Of a DNA stretch of 64,000 nt, positions 27,201 through 34,647 are shown one piece after another (positions within the stretch are counted from its first letter, which is position 1; each line of letters starts with the position of its first letter). Below the pieces are notes generated by a model that searched no databases, was not told where the DNA came from, and worked only from the letters and a program-made list of their open reading frames with translations. The stretch is from Candidatus Woesearchaeota archaeon (GTDB taxonomy: Archaea > Nanobdellota > Nanobdellia > Woesearchaeales > GCA-2686295), in the NCBI GenBank assembly GCA_937912225.1, contig CALDOJ010000008.1, forward strand, positions 1-64,000. The letters run 5' to 3'. The position numbers and the translations under genes were made by a program.

Positions 27201-28723
27201 TCACATCTTAAAACAACAAAGCTATCAACATAAGAATCACAAACACTCTCAAGAGTCCAAGATAAAGAAATTGCAGCATCTTCCCCAACTAAACCAATTC
27301 CACTAATAGCAGGATTTTGTACAACTTCTAAACAAGCATTGCCAGCAACACATTCACAACTAGCAGTGCAATGATCAAAATTAATACAAGTATTTGAATA
27401 AGAAGAACCATCACAATCTTCGCCAGGTTCTAATTGTCCATTTAAATTACAAGTAGGAGGTTGAATACAAGTACATGATCCCCAAGAACAATCATTAAAA
27501 TTATTTTCACAAGAAACTCCAGGAAGAGCATCATAAGTACCAGTTGAATCATCATAATCGCATTGTTCAGTTCCTTCAACAACACCATTTCCACAAAAGA
27601 ATCCGCAAGTAGCAGTATCATCAGAACCACATTGTGCACAATAAGAACTTGAATCAGTTGCTTCATAAACCCAATCACCAAGCGTTTGACTACACCACCT
27701 ATCATTATTAACATCACAAAGACCAGCACCACAATCAGGGTCTTCTTCTGGCGAAGTGCAACCAGAATTACAAACACCATCACAAATTCCAGGAAGACAA
27801 GAAACAGTTGTACATTCAGGATCACCTTGCGCTAAACATCCATTATCTTCACAATAAACATCTCTTTCATTAGCAACAGATAAATCATAATGAACCCAAT
27901 TGTTAGTTGCATCGCACCAATTATTATTTACAATATCGCATTGACCATAAGAACAAGTTGCAGGCAGAGTAATATTTTGACAAGATGAACATCCAACATA
28001 ACAATTATTACAAGTAGAAGTACCAACAGGACTAATTCCCGCATCTGCACATTCTTGAGTTTCACCACAACAAATACCGCCAATAGCAGAACATTCTTGG
28101 CCTCCATAACTACAATCCAAATAAACATTAGCATTATTTAAATTACTAGATAAAACATATGAAGAAGAATTTTCAGCACAACCCATTTTTTGAGCAATAA
28201 TTTCAATAGTTCCTTCTGTAACACTAAATAATTCATAATAACCATCAACATTAGTTTCGCCAGGAATATTTAATATGTGAATGACTGCACCTTCAATAGG
28301 ATTACCATTTTGATCATAAACATAACCAAAAACATTGTAAATATCAACAACTGCATTACAAATATTATCTGCTGAACAACCAGCAGAAGTTTCATAACCA
28401 GTATTAGAACCTGCACAACAAAAATTATTACTATCAATTACTGTAGTTCCACAAAAACAAACAGACGCTCCAACAACAGAATTATTAGCTTCACAAGAAG
28501 GATAAGAACATTCAACAACACATTGAGAAGGACATAATGCAGGATCATCAAATGTTTCATTATAAGCATAAAAAGTTCCAGTACATTGAGTTGCAATTAA
28601 ACCATCTTGAAAATAAGGATCAGTATTTTGACAACAACAACCATCGCCTCCTTGAGCAGAAATAATACTAGCAAATAGAGTAAAAACAAGTATGAACACT
28701 ACTAAGTAACCAACCCTCTTCAT
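21212..28723 (-). CDS. giant secreted cysteine-rich multidomain protein
   Basis: About 2503 residues from the ATG at 28723 (MKRVGYLVVFILVF), chosen for a GGTGG ribosome-binding site; 28735 is an alternative. A Sec signal ends near SAQGG. The order is: Cys-rich start; a carboxypeptidase-regulatory-like beta domain (126-198, FGYVYDQNGNPIEGAVI); Cys-rich units; an FN3-like domain (464-576); more Cys-rich units including CYDYSSKTSCDYDPC; Ig-like repeats (about 960-1740); a second array of Cys modules (about 1740-2155) with a C-D-x2-N-x3-C...W...YC pattern and DxCC...CDPDC units; and further Ig-like repeats to the end. There is no C-terminal membrane helix. It is probably an extracellular fibre or adhesin and needs extensive disulfide formation. 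No specific homologue is claimed. Confidence 0.8.
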   Translation of the reverse strand: MKRVGYLVVFILVFTLFASIISAQGGDGCCCQNTDPYFQDGLIATQCTGTFYAYNETFDDPALCPSQCVVECSYPSCEANNSVVGASVCFCGTTVIDSNNFCCAGSNTGYETSAGCSADNICNAVVDIYNVFGYVYDQNGNPIEGAVIHILNIPGETNVDGYYELFSVTEGTIEIIAQKMGCAENSSSYVLSSNLNNANVYLDCSYGGQECSAIGGICCGETQECADAGISPVGTSTCNNCYVGCSSCQNITLPATCSYGQCDIVNNNWCDATNNWVHYDLSVANERDVYCEDNGCLAQGDPECTTVSCLPGICDGVCNSGCTSPEEDPDCGAGLCDVNNDRWCSQTLGDWVYEATDSSSYCAQCGSDDTATCGFFCGNGVVEGTEQCDYDDSTGTYDALPGVSCENNFNDCSWGSCTCIQPPTCNLNGQLEPGEDCDGSSYSNTCINFDHCTASCECVAGNACLEVVQNPAISGIGLVGEDAAISLSWTLESVCDSYVDSFVVLRCDGEFDAGECAGSWSPTDISSGIYFYSDSDNIQPNSWYSYIVRALYPGNIFEDSNPVKIQTGDAACMESHEDTFCYNNPNSGIYYCDSNNLLQIFVDSGQDQYCLSFCYEDDNGPECKGITDCQECNSVYGEFSAYGKNNLYVEYEPHGDFLCDNLATIQNVCYLDYTLTAVDKYYDCSEVTSCYDYSSKTSCDYDPCGQFASGECSWNNYQEEFGLGICTSNVLEEQDCSRCSDGSNNLFPYCNKELCSLYGAACYFDGLSNNKGSWVSGCKNELDLECRDYDNVADCIGLEEYNVDITYNGNQRTGITHFISNYSDDYFDFGKCKWDTASDELCYRDSNDDSDVFDISYLDCTVGDLKCRKDFQAPVTSVFVQDAYGALFSAEYNVVDNVYNIDNGDFETYYCVTEQPNTCYPNANTDLASGNVFTYTPSTSGNYILYYYSIDPAKNIEVLQNKTFTVDKTGPTITIDWNYVPYFNGEWKSELFINVSLDENATCQFNLTDSNNNLKGSQHEVGGTNFSFYYQGLEDGRYLFNYNCVDKFGNAQTISGPKVMLIEGDISISNPLPEGTLNYRNVKLNITTQNFAECRYSTVSPLYSDMNETLADDVNRIYEGTFTTNATGKLHKHSLTLPGSGAYRFYTACNVSKTEEDGSTSYEITENNNADWILFAIDQISPTTIVRDTTAGLMGSFKFSQWHPELHLTFECVDIPMIDYGKNWAYGCNEPNNYESVYLCENPTEFTSCNPNATWSGSTFEKKTSGEYTIRFYSEDKGGNDQVIREETLHIDNDLPVLTFTVKDFFGNEVSTLGYGWYNIHVESSKLIQSVDRFNYTLEGVDYSIGYTPSDYSINSNLNITNTLRFRGKDSIPLTFHAKVTDYHGVNSGDQSTSGIILDTKAPSYPTLDPLFATTSEVQFEDWAGNDYPLYYYNNAIYGNGLSRNNTYYTNDPNLFVTGQTSSQFIGMIEFYLVQKIPMDYNEPAEIYDQLSETNIGSDTHLGGNQNILVVYQGPFSGSSITVQEDLSLDNYWVAGNYLEVLSHNRKSYGNYKKFYLIESVNSGALTSVINLAETLETTVNTGDSIKVYDKDHLNIWFGKELNLTYDIDEADENAYLFHVAMRDDLDNVGMSTGKNLFFDNEKPKIESGLITGTIVNEYQTISVNISELKSGSGINVDDWVLEITGPNGVVPTSSALFVYSSEDSLRYYYTLSFTPPQGSPWVNGNYSIVLNLQDYAGNVLDDNGYNTKACKPGLDGCCAWEEEDDTCDPDCRLTNGVYDLGEDPDCTDLGGCTANSDDCCLYLPEDGLCDLQDCYADTSWDVDCNCVHNECNPFSQLICQYGEWLPYEDINIEGDYCAPELCGLEDPICSDCEAGTAPEDFCDYENQRWCRNNGADVFNWTTEDYNIMCGALDSTCLDNYVACNPYSCDSEEHFICNEDGFWVDKVSATNYANECGRVDSSVYPSPDAQTNDCDISNNDYYDGSGWNFGSSYCTVCKLSDSECYDSNFGCIEGFCDTAEEYYCSGDVWDNSAYESTCGSKDYDYGCSICIPDTCDVLNQEYCNDNNQWIGIEEGYCDYDKCYIYDNECITSVCLNTKDDCCVGTSDDNVCDPDCTATADTNCEICTNEEGDCCVAADDEQCDPDCPAGMDNECADDWVFTLDKEAPNTPIINVIGANENNPHHNNKWNVQNTPSLTLDYTQNVNGSEEQLDIQIKSAILNPATTNINCVVTTKNFFSCTFTEALSEGIYDVELVAQKLLQNGSLGSEKEDLFVLIIDNTNPEFNLTISPEYSPSDQPIQVEVYVTNEGSHELMMSMEVEGTTLDNLDSYNNIFQIPASFAWNSEGEKTITFTVVDYAGNSRAETATIYIDDSEPELNDINVYAENILLNRLPAFTVGTENISIVGTTSTDTVEICYISYCDLTAEPRIDCIYPCDPATIQCIEPNGDFEIFPPPKMLCGGVDSETFKDVILIATDNAGNTFNSTVEIWLDLKSPDEPEISIE

Positions 28724-28762
28724 CAAAGCCACCATCTTTTTAATAAAATATAAATGTTCTCC

Positions 28763-28771
28763 TATATATAG
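28763..28771 (-). promoter_or_regulatory. TATA box of the 2503-residue gene
   Basis: The minus strand carries TATATATAG about 27 bases before the expected transcript start near 28740, just ahead of the candidate ATGs at 28735 and 28723. The giant gene therefore probably has its own promoter inside the block. Confidence 0.55.
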
Positions 28772-28816
28772 TTTTTGAAAATAAGACGCTAAACAATTAA
28801 GAAACATTAGTAGTTA

Positions 28817-31800
28817 TTAAACACATAGACATGATTGACAAGTTTTTCCAGGCAAACAAGCATAACCTTCAGGATGTTCATCACATTTAGTATCTGCATT
28901 ACAAGTTGTTGCATGTCTTTCACACAAACCATCAAAACTATCTCCGCCTGTTTCTATATTATTAGTACAACTAATACATCTTCCATCATTATTACGGAAA
29001 AACCCATCGTCGCAATCTGCATCATTTGCAGTAGTTCCAGAATTTTTACAAACACCTAAACTAGTGTCAAAAATATAAGGACTACAGTCTTGAAAAGCAC
29101 AACTATTACTACAACCAAATTCGGGTTTATTACCATTACCAGTCGAAACAGACCAATAATCACCTGCAGGTCTGTTGTTACAATCAACTGCGGCTGTACA
29201 ACTAGAATCAAAACTAGTACTTCTACAAATATTATCTCTGTCAGAAGCTGAGCAAGTATTATCACAATGGTCTGCAAAATAACTTTCATCACCACTACAA
29301 GAAAAAACATCTTCATAAGGAGTTAAATCATCTGCAGGAATACCTATGCATTGAGAAAAACCACTATAACTACCACAAACACAATCTTGAGATCTAGTAT
29401 TATTACAAGTTCCTCCGTTGCAAGTAGCAGTACAATCAAACCAACCAGCACCATTATCATAACCATTATTACTAATAGAGGATCTTTCAGCATTAGGATT
29501 ACAAGTACCTGTTCCTGTACCTAAAAAGTCTTTTTCAAAACTATAACCAGGATTGTAATTATAACAACCACTTCCAGTATTAAAATCAGGACAATCAATA
29601 TTATTACAATTAGAATCAAAAGGATTACAAGGACCTTGACAACTCTCTGTTTCACCATTTGATGAATTAAAATCATTACAACCAGGAGTTTCAGGAGTCC
29701 ACACATCTGTTACAGTTCCACTACAAACATTACCACGATTACCACTACATTCTTGAGTATAAACTCTTTTGAAAATATCATTAGCAAGCTTTGGATCAGT
29801 TAAAAAATTTCCAATAGGACTGGTTATTGTAACAAGTCTAGGAGATGTTAAACCAGCAGCATCATCTTGAATAGCAAGACTTGCAGAACCATATTCTTTT
29901 TGAATTGGTCTACAACTAAATTGACTTTCTTCATAACAAATATTACCTCCAGTAATAGTGCCCCATGAACCAACAGCATCACTACAACAAGTATGATTAG
30001 ATTGAAACTCAATTCCATAAGGATAAGAATCAACTGCACTTCGATGAGGTAAGCAATCAAAAACTTCAATTTCTTTTTTATCAGGAGGGTAAATCCACAT
30101 ACCATTAGAATAAACTTCTAAAGTAATATTATGATATCCTAAACGAAAAAAATTCAAAGGAACAATATTGCCTATAGAATAACCACCATCAGGAATTTCT
30201 TGAATTAAATCAGGCGTCGTAATTTCAAAAGGTTCTTTATCATCACTCCATCGAAAGCTTTCAAGAGGCGAAAGATAAGAATGAGAAAGACTAGCATCTA
30301 AAAAATAAGGATCTTCCTTAGAAGCATTACCATTACCAATATCTGAATAATCATTAGATAAATTAATAACTGCAACTGGTAAATCAAAAACCAGAATAGA
30401 AACGTTCTGCCAATCTTTTAAACCTTCTTCATCTTCAACCATTATAGTTACATGGTGTAAACCAGTATCTTCAAAAACAGTTAAATAAGAAGCATTTTGC
30501 TTTGATGCTAAAAATTCATCAGACAAAGACCAGTTCTTAGGTTCAACAGAATAATCATCATCAACACAAGTAATACAAGAAGCAGAATTACTAGCTGCAA
30601 TACAACAAGAAATATTAAAAGAACTATCAAAATTTTCTTTCCAACCACGATAAGAATAATTAATTAAATTATCATCAGAATCATACCCTTCAGGAGTAAA
30701 ATCAATCTCAAAACCTTGCATTACTTGAATATTATGAGAACCCCAACCTTCATCAATAAAATCAAGAACAGGAATTCTATTCTCAACAGCGAATTGAAAA
30801 ACAAAAGGTTTACCATTAATACTAGAAGCATTATCAATTACTTGAACAATCTCATCAAAAAAACCATTAATACAAGCAAAACAAGAATTAGGCTTAACAA
30901 TAACTTGAATTCGAGCATCATCACCGCCAAAAACATTCAAATAATCCAAATCAAGAGCAAATTCATAATCACTAGCTTCAGACCTTAAAACTCTAACAAT
31001 AAATTCATGAAGTTCTTTTAATCGATAATTTTTCTTAACTTCAAAACGAGCAAAACTTTCAACATTAGCTAAACCAACTTTAACAATGAAAGGATAAAAA
31101 GTTTCAACAGTAAAACCAGAACTGCCAAAAGTTACAATTGTTTCAGGCTTATTAACAACAGAAATATTATAACCAAAAACATCTTCAAAAATAGAAAAAT
31201 CAACACATTCAGCAGTTTTATTAGAAATATATTCTGTTAATTGAAATTGAATACTATTAGTGCCATAACTACTATTACCGCCACAACTATAATTAAAACG
31301 AGCACTAACCAAATGTCTATTAGGTCCATTAGGATCACAAAGTTTAGGAAGTTCTGGATAACCAAACGCGCCAGTATTCATGCTACAATTAGCACCAAAA
31401 CCATTTCTAAGCCAATAAGCAGTTTTAACAGCACTAATATCTGTATCCCATAAAGGATAACCAGGAGGATTAGCATCAAAACAAGTATTATTACGATTAA
31501 TTCTTAAGCCATAATTAACTTTGTAAACAGAACCATTATGTTCAAATGGTAAAAATTGTTCGCCTTCTAAACCTTCAGAAATTATTCCGCCCTGATAATC
31601 ATAAAGAACTCCACCTTGTAAACCAAGACGCACAACTGCTTCATCAGTAACTCGATTAACACAAGAAGTAACATAATGTTCGATGCTAGAAGTTTGTAAA
31701 ACTTGATTAATAATATTGTCTGCTTTATTTTGTAATTGAGTTTGAACAACGATGTTTCTTGCAAAAAGCATGAAAGCAAAAGCTGCAATTAATACTATTC

Positions 31801-31843
31801 CAAGAACTACAAAGATAGTGAATTGACCTCTTTTTCCACCCAT
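28817..31843 (-). CDS. large pilin-type-signal, cysteine-rich surface protein
   Basis: The protein has 1008 residues and is the first gene of the minus-strand block. MGGKRGQFTIFVVLG plus a hydrophobic helix is a class III signal. An N-terminal alpha/beta region follows (to about 350, with EHYVTSCVNRVTDEAV and LGLQGG). About 370-590 has PKD/Ig-like beta repeats (GLHHVTIMVEDEEGLKDW; a second with DASLSHSY). From about 600 to the end it is a cysteine-rich, Gly/Asn-rich array with CC and CxxC pairs, ending CQSCLCV. A TATA box lies 27 bases upstream, so the transcript is probably leaderless. It likely forms a long extracellular stalk or adhesin anchored by the N-terminal helix. Confidence 0.75.
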   Translation of the reverse strand: MGGKRGQFTIFVVLGIVLIAAFAFMLFARNIVVQTQLQNKADNIINQVLQTSSIEHYVTSCVNRVTDEAVVRLGLQGGVLYDYQGGIISEGLEGEQFLPFEHNGSVYKVNYGLRINRNNTCFDANPPGYPLWDTDISAVKTAYWLRNGFGANCSMNTGAFGYPELPKLCDPNGPNRHLVSARFNYSCGGNSSYGTNSIQFQLTEYISNKTAECVDFSIFEDVFGYNISVVNKPETIVTFGSSGFTVETFYPFIVKVGLANVESFARFEVKKNYRLKELHEFIVRVLRSEASDYEFALDLDYLNVFGGDDARIQVIVKPNSCFACINGFFDEIVQVIDNASSINGKPFVFQFAVENRIPVLDFIDEGWGSHNIQVMQGFEIDFTPEGYDSDDNLINYSYRGWKENFDSSFNISCCIAASNSASCITCVDDDYSVEPKNWSLSDEFLASKQNASYLTVFEDTGLHHVTIMVEDEEGLKDWQNVSILVFDLPVAVINLSNDYSDIGNGNASKEDPYFLDASLSHSYLSPLESFRWSDDKEPFEITTPDLIQEIPDGGYSIGNIVPLNFFRLGYHNITLEVYSNGMWIYPPDKKEIEVFDCLPHRSAVDSYPYGIEFQSNHTCCSDAVGSWGTITGGNICYEESQFSCRPIQKEYGSASLAIQDDAAGLTSPRLVTITSPIGNFLTDPKLANDIFKRVYTQECSGNRGNVCSGTVTDVWTPETPGCNDFNSSNGETESCQGPCNPFDSNCNNIDCPDFNTGSGCYNYNPGYSFEKDFLGTGTGTCNPNAERSSISNNGYDNGAGWFDCTATCNGGTCNNTRSQDCVCGSYSGFSQCIGIPADDLTPYEDVFSCSGDESYFADHCDNTCSASDRDNICRSTSFDSSCTAAVDCNNRPAGDYWSVSTGNGNKPEFGCSNSCAFQDCSPYIFDTSLGVCKNSGTTANDADCDDGFFRNNDGRCISCTNNIETGGDSFDGLCERHATTCNADTKCDEHPEGYACLPGKTCQSCLCV

Positions 31844-31865
31844 AAGAACACTATTAGTTATTAAC

Positions 31866-31875
31866 TATATAAAAA
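31866..31875 (-). promoter_or_regulatory. TATA box of the surface-protein block
   Basis: The minus strand reads TTTTTATATA here, centred about 27 bases from the ATG at 31843. This places the transcript start at or next to the start codon and marks the main promoter of the 30-kb block. Confidence 0.6.
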
Positions 31876-31884
31876 TTATTTGTT

Positions 31885-32250
31885 TTAGTGCTTGGCTAAA
31901 GTCTGACAAGTATCAAGATGCAAAGCAATCGCTTCCCAAACATCATTAATATTTTCTCGTTCTTCAACACCCAAATCAGAATCATTATCAATTTCTTTAT
32001 GATAAGGAAAACCTTCATTTTCAGGAAAAATTTCAATAGAACAAATATCTTTTGTGCTACCAAAAAAAGCAGATTTGTGATCAATCTCAGTAATTACATA
32101 ACAATATTTACTCATAATATCTCCATGAATTGCAGAAGATTTGTAAAGTTCAATTCTAGTAATGATTTTTTTAGGAAGATTAATTTTTTCACCTAGAATA
32201 CTAAGATATTCTTCATGATATTCAATATTAGTCTCATGTATATGGCCCAT
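31885..32250 (-). CDS. conserved-looking small cytoplasmic protein, unknown function
   Basis: The 121-residue protein has no signal peptide or membrane segment. It starts MGHIHETNIEYHEEY and contains several His and acidic residues, with a DVWEAIALHLDTC stretch near the end. It lies between the surface block and a Nudix gene on the same strand, with 20 bases separating it from the Nudix stop, so the two may be co-transcribed. No family recognised. Confidence 0.6.
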   Translation of the reverse strand: MGHIHETNIEYHEEYLSILGEKINLPKKIITRIELYKSSAIHGDIMSKYCYVITEIDHKSAFFGSTKDICSIEIFPENEGFPYHKEIDNDSDLGVEERENINDVWEAIALHLDTCQTLAKH

Positions 32251-32270
32251 AAACTAATCAATGACACTAA

Positions 32271-32873
32271 TTATATATAATGTTTTCTAAACTTCTCAGC
32301 CTTTTCAAAAACTAAAGGTAATGGAGAACAATAATTATTTTTAGTTTTAAGAAACTTTTCTAGTTCCTGTGGTGTTAACCATTGAAATTCTGCAACTTCA
32401 CCATCAACAAAAGTTACATTTGTTTCTGTTGTCATAATAAATCCTAATCCAACCCATTCATTGTTTTTAGTAGTTTTATAATGAAACTTTTCAAAAATGA
32501 ATCCAACAGAACCTTTTTCTAAATTTTTAATTTTTAGTAAAAATTCTTTTTTAGAAAACATTTCAAGTTCTAATCCTATTTCTTCTTCCGTTTCTTTTAT
32601 TAAAGTTTCATTAAAGTTCATTGGTTTATTATTTTGATAGCAGTTATGCCCTGCAACACTCATATCCCATTTTTGAATTTGTTCTGAATCGTATTTGTTT
32701 GCATTCTTTAATTGTAAACCATATTTTTTTAAGTTAGAATTCCAAATCATAGACCAAGTAGAATAATGAACTGTATTAAGTCTGGTATTACCAGTATGTG
32801 CAAAATTTTTCTCTATAGGACCAATAATATTTCCTTTTGAGTCACATTTAACTAAAAGCTCTTTTTCGACCAT
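32271..32873 (-). CDS. Nudix-family hydrolase
   Basis: The protein has 200 residues with a Nudix-type core. The Nudix box reads NETLIKETEEEIGLEL, matching the E-x7-REUxEExGU consensus except that Arg is replaced by Lys. The preceding MSVAGHN segment and the later FVDGEVAEFQWLTPQEL segment also fit Nudix enzymes of the YfcD/IPP-isomerase-like group. Such enzymes hydrolyse nucleoside diphosphate-linked substrates or isomerise IPP; the substrate cannot be read from the sequence. The Lys for Arg exchange may alter metal handling. Confidence 0.8.
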   Translation of the reverse strand: MVEKELLVKCDSKGNIIGPIEKNFAHTGNTRLNTVHYSTWSMIWNSNLKKYGLQLKNANKYDSEQIQKWDMSVAGHNCYQNNKPMNFNETLIKETEEEIGLELEMFSKKEFLLKIKNLEKGSVGFIFEKFHYKTTKNNEWVGLGFIMTTETNVTFVDGEVAEFQWLTPQELEKFLKTKNNYCSPLPLVFEKAEKFRKHYI

Positions 32874-32927
32874 AGTTAAAAAAGTTTCAAATTTTATTTA
32901 AATATTATTATAATAAGCCCAAAGTTA

Positions 32928-32970
32928 CAAAGAAACTCTTCTTTGAACTTCAGAAATTGCAAACAATTTC
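32928..32970. repeat. two tandem 7-bp hairpins upstream of the ribosomal operon
   Basis: Perfect arms CAAAGAA/TTCTTTG (32928-32934 and 32939-32945, loop ACTC) and GAAATTG/CAATTTC (32953-32959 and 32964-32970, loop CAAA). They lie in the divergent region between the Nudix gene and the S13 promoter. Confidence 0.45.
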
Positions 32971-32977
32971 AGTAAGC

Positions 32978-32986
32978 TTTATAAAG
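32978..32986 (+). promoter_or_regulatory. TATA box of the S13 operon
   Basis: TTTATAAAG is a near-ideal archaeal TATA box; the expected transcript start is near 33008, leaving a leader of about 65 bases before the S13 ATG. Confidence 0.65.
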
Positions 32987-33012
32987 GCATGATTTTTCCA
33001 GTACTTTATTCC

Positions 33013-33053
33013 CGAGTGAATAGCGCATAGGGTTAAGTAAAAGCTATTTCTCG
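33013..33053 (+). promoter_or_regulatory. leader hairpin ahead of S13
   Basis: CGAG (33013-33016) and GAATAGC (33018-33024) pair with GCTATTT (33043-33049, one G-U pair) and CTCG (33050-33053), with one bulged T and an 18-base loop. It lies inside the predicted S13 leader, 21 bases before the ATG, where it could be a ribosomal-protein feedback site. That function is inference. Confidence 0.45.
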
Positions 33054-33074
33054 AATAATTAAAATTGATTAAAA

Positions 33075-33527
33075 ATGACTCAAGAATTTAAACACGTAAT
33101 AAGGATTGTTAACACTGACTTAGATGGTAAAAAACAAGTTCTATTCGCACTAACAAAAATTAAAGGCGTAGGAGAAATGTTTGCAAACATGGCTTGTAAA
33201 TTAGCAAGTGTAGCAACAAATACTAGAGCTGGAGATTTAACTGATGCAGAAGTAAAAAGATTAGAAGAAATTCTAAAAGAGCCATTACAACATGGAGCTC
33301 CAAACTGGATGATTAATAGAAAAAAAGATTATGAAACTGGTGAAGATAAACATTTGTTAACAGGCGATTTACAATTAACACAACAACTTGATGTTACTAG
33401 ACTTAAAAAAATTAAATCTTACAGAGGTTTAAGACTTCAATGGGGCGTTCCTGTAAGAGGACAAAGAACAAGATCAAACTTCAGAAATAAAAAAGGAAAA
33501 GGACTCGGAGTAAAGAGAAAAAAATAA
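33075..33527 (+). CDS. rps13: 30S ribosomal protein S13
   Basis: The protein has 150 residues, usual for archaeal S13. It starts FKHVIRIVNTDLDGKK and has the archaeal S13 core FALTKIKGVGEMFA (helix-two-turn-helix) and the basic end YRGLRLQWGVPVRGQRT followed by an Arg/Lys-rich tail. It binds the head of the small subunit and contacts initiator tRNA and large-subunit rRNA. First gene of the operon S13-S4-S11-RpoD. Confidence 0.97.
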   Translation: MTQEFKHVIRIVNTDLDGKKQVLFALTKIKGVGEMFANMACKLASVATNTRAGDLTDAEVKRLEEILKEPLQHGAPNWMINRKKDYETGEDKHLLTGDLQLTQQLDVTRLKKIKSYRGLRLQWGVPVRGQRTRSNFRNKKGKGLGVKRKK

Positions 33528-33536
33528 GGTTATAAA

Positions 33537-34250
33537 ATGGGAGATCCAAAAAAAATTAGGAAAAAATATCAAGGACCTAGACATCCGTGGGAAAAACTTA
33601 GAATCGACGAAGAAAAAGTATTAACAAAAGAATACGGTTTAAAAAATAAAAAAGAAATATGGATGATGGAAACAGTTTTAAAAAACTATAAAGCACAAGT
33701 TAAAAAATTAATTTCAATGACTGATACACAAGCAGATCTTGAAAGAGAACAATTAAGATTAAAATTATTATCATACGGATTAATTGAATCAAATGATGCT
33801 TTAGATAAAGTATTGGGTTTAACAGTAAAAGATATTCTAGAACGAAGATTACAAACAATCATGTTCAAAAAAAATCTTGCAAAGTCTGTAAATCAAGCAA
33901 GACAATTCATTGTACATCATCATGTAACTGTTGATGGAACAAAAATGACTGCACCTTCATACTTAGTTAAAGTTAAAGAAGAAGGATTAATCTCATTTGC
34001 AATGAAATCAGGATTATCAAGTCCGGACCATCCAGAGAGATATTCGGAAACAGTAGCTCCAAAAGTAGATAAAAAGAAAGAAGCAAAGCTAGCAGAAAAG
34101 AAAAAAGAAGAAGAAACTGAAGGAGTGGCTGCATTTGATGAAGTCCCAACAGAAGAAGAAGTAGTACTTGGTGACTTAAAGAAGAAAGCTAAAGTAGAAG
34201 CTAAAGAAGAAACATCTGAAAAACAACCTGGGGAAAAGAAAAATGAATGA
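33537..34250 (+). CDS. rps4: 30S ribosomal protein S4 with charged C-terminal extension
   Basis: The 237-residue protein has the S4 core: [17 protein letters not shown] at the start, the helical region, and the S4 RNA-binding domain [20 protein letters not shown] at about 120-150. After residue 175 comes an extension of about 60 residues rich in Lys and Glu, longer than typical archaeal S4 and probably disordered. Its end overlaps the S11 start by eight bases. S4 is a primary 16S rRNA-binding protein. Confidence 0.96.
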   Translation: MGDPKKIRKKYQGPRHPWEKLRIDEEKVLTKEYGLKNKKEIWMMETVLKNYKAQVKKLISMTDTQADLEREQLRLKLLSYGLIESNDALDKVLGLTVKDILERRLQTIMFKKNLAKSVNQARQFIVHHHVTVDGTKMTAPSYLVKVKEEGLISFAMKSGLSSPDHPERYSETVAPKVDKKKEAKLAEKKKEEETEGVAAFDEVPTEEEVVLGDLKKKAKVEAKEETSEKQPGEKKNE

Positions 34251-34647
34251 TCAGCGTGAACAATTAAGATGGGGAGTTGCACATATTTATGCATCATACA
34301 ACAACACAATAATTCACATCACAGACATAACAGGGACAGAAACAATCACATTAGCTTCAGGTGGACAAGTTGTAAAAGCAGACAGATTAGAATCCTCGCC
34401 AACAGCAGCAATGGCAGCAGCAAAAAAAGCAGCAGAAGTTGCGCTTGATAAAGGAATTAGAGGAATTCATGTTAAAATTAAAGCTCCAGGCGGACATAAC
34501 GGACCAATGAATCCAGGACCAGGAGCACAAGCAGCAATCAGATCATTATCAAGAAGAGGTCTAAAAATAGGCTTCATCGAAGACATAACTCCTATTCCGC
34601 ACGGTGGTTGCAGGAAAAAAGGGGGACGAAGAGGGAGGAGAGTATAA
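34243..34647 (+). CDS. rps11: 30S ribosomal protein S11
   Basis: The 134-residue protein matches archaeal S11, with [35 protein letters not shown], the glycine-rich [19 protein letters not shown] and the basic end [16 protein letters not shown]. It forms part of the platform near the mRNA exit. It overlaps S4 and abuts rpoD directly. Confidence 0.97.
   Translation: MNDQREQLRWGVAHIYASYNNTIIHITDITGTETITLASGGQVVKADRLESSPTAAMAAAKKAAEVALDKGIRGIHVKIKAPGGHNGPMNPGPGAQAAIRSLSRRGLKIGFIEDITPIPHGGCRKKGGRRGRRV

Noticed and set aside
30716..31453. Plus-strand Asn/Ile/Thr-rich frames opposite the 1008-residue gene
   Set aside because: Shadow frames of a well-supported gene with class III signal and promoter.
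1415..31843. Type IV pilus or archaellum operon
   Set aside because: Pilin-type signals are abundant, but no ATPase, platform protein or archaellin is present, so a standard pilus/archaellum label would be unjustified.
32978..33074. Possible tRNA-like gene before S13
   Set aside because: No cloverleaf could be folded; the hairpin fits a leader structure better.
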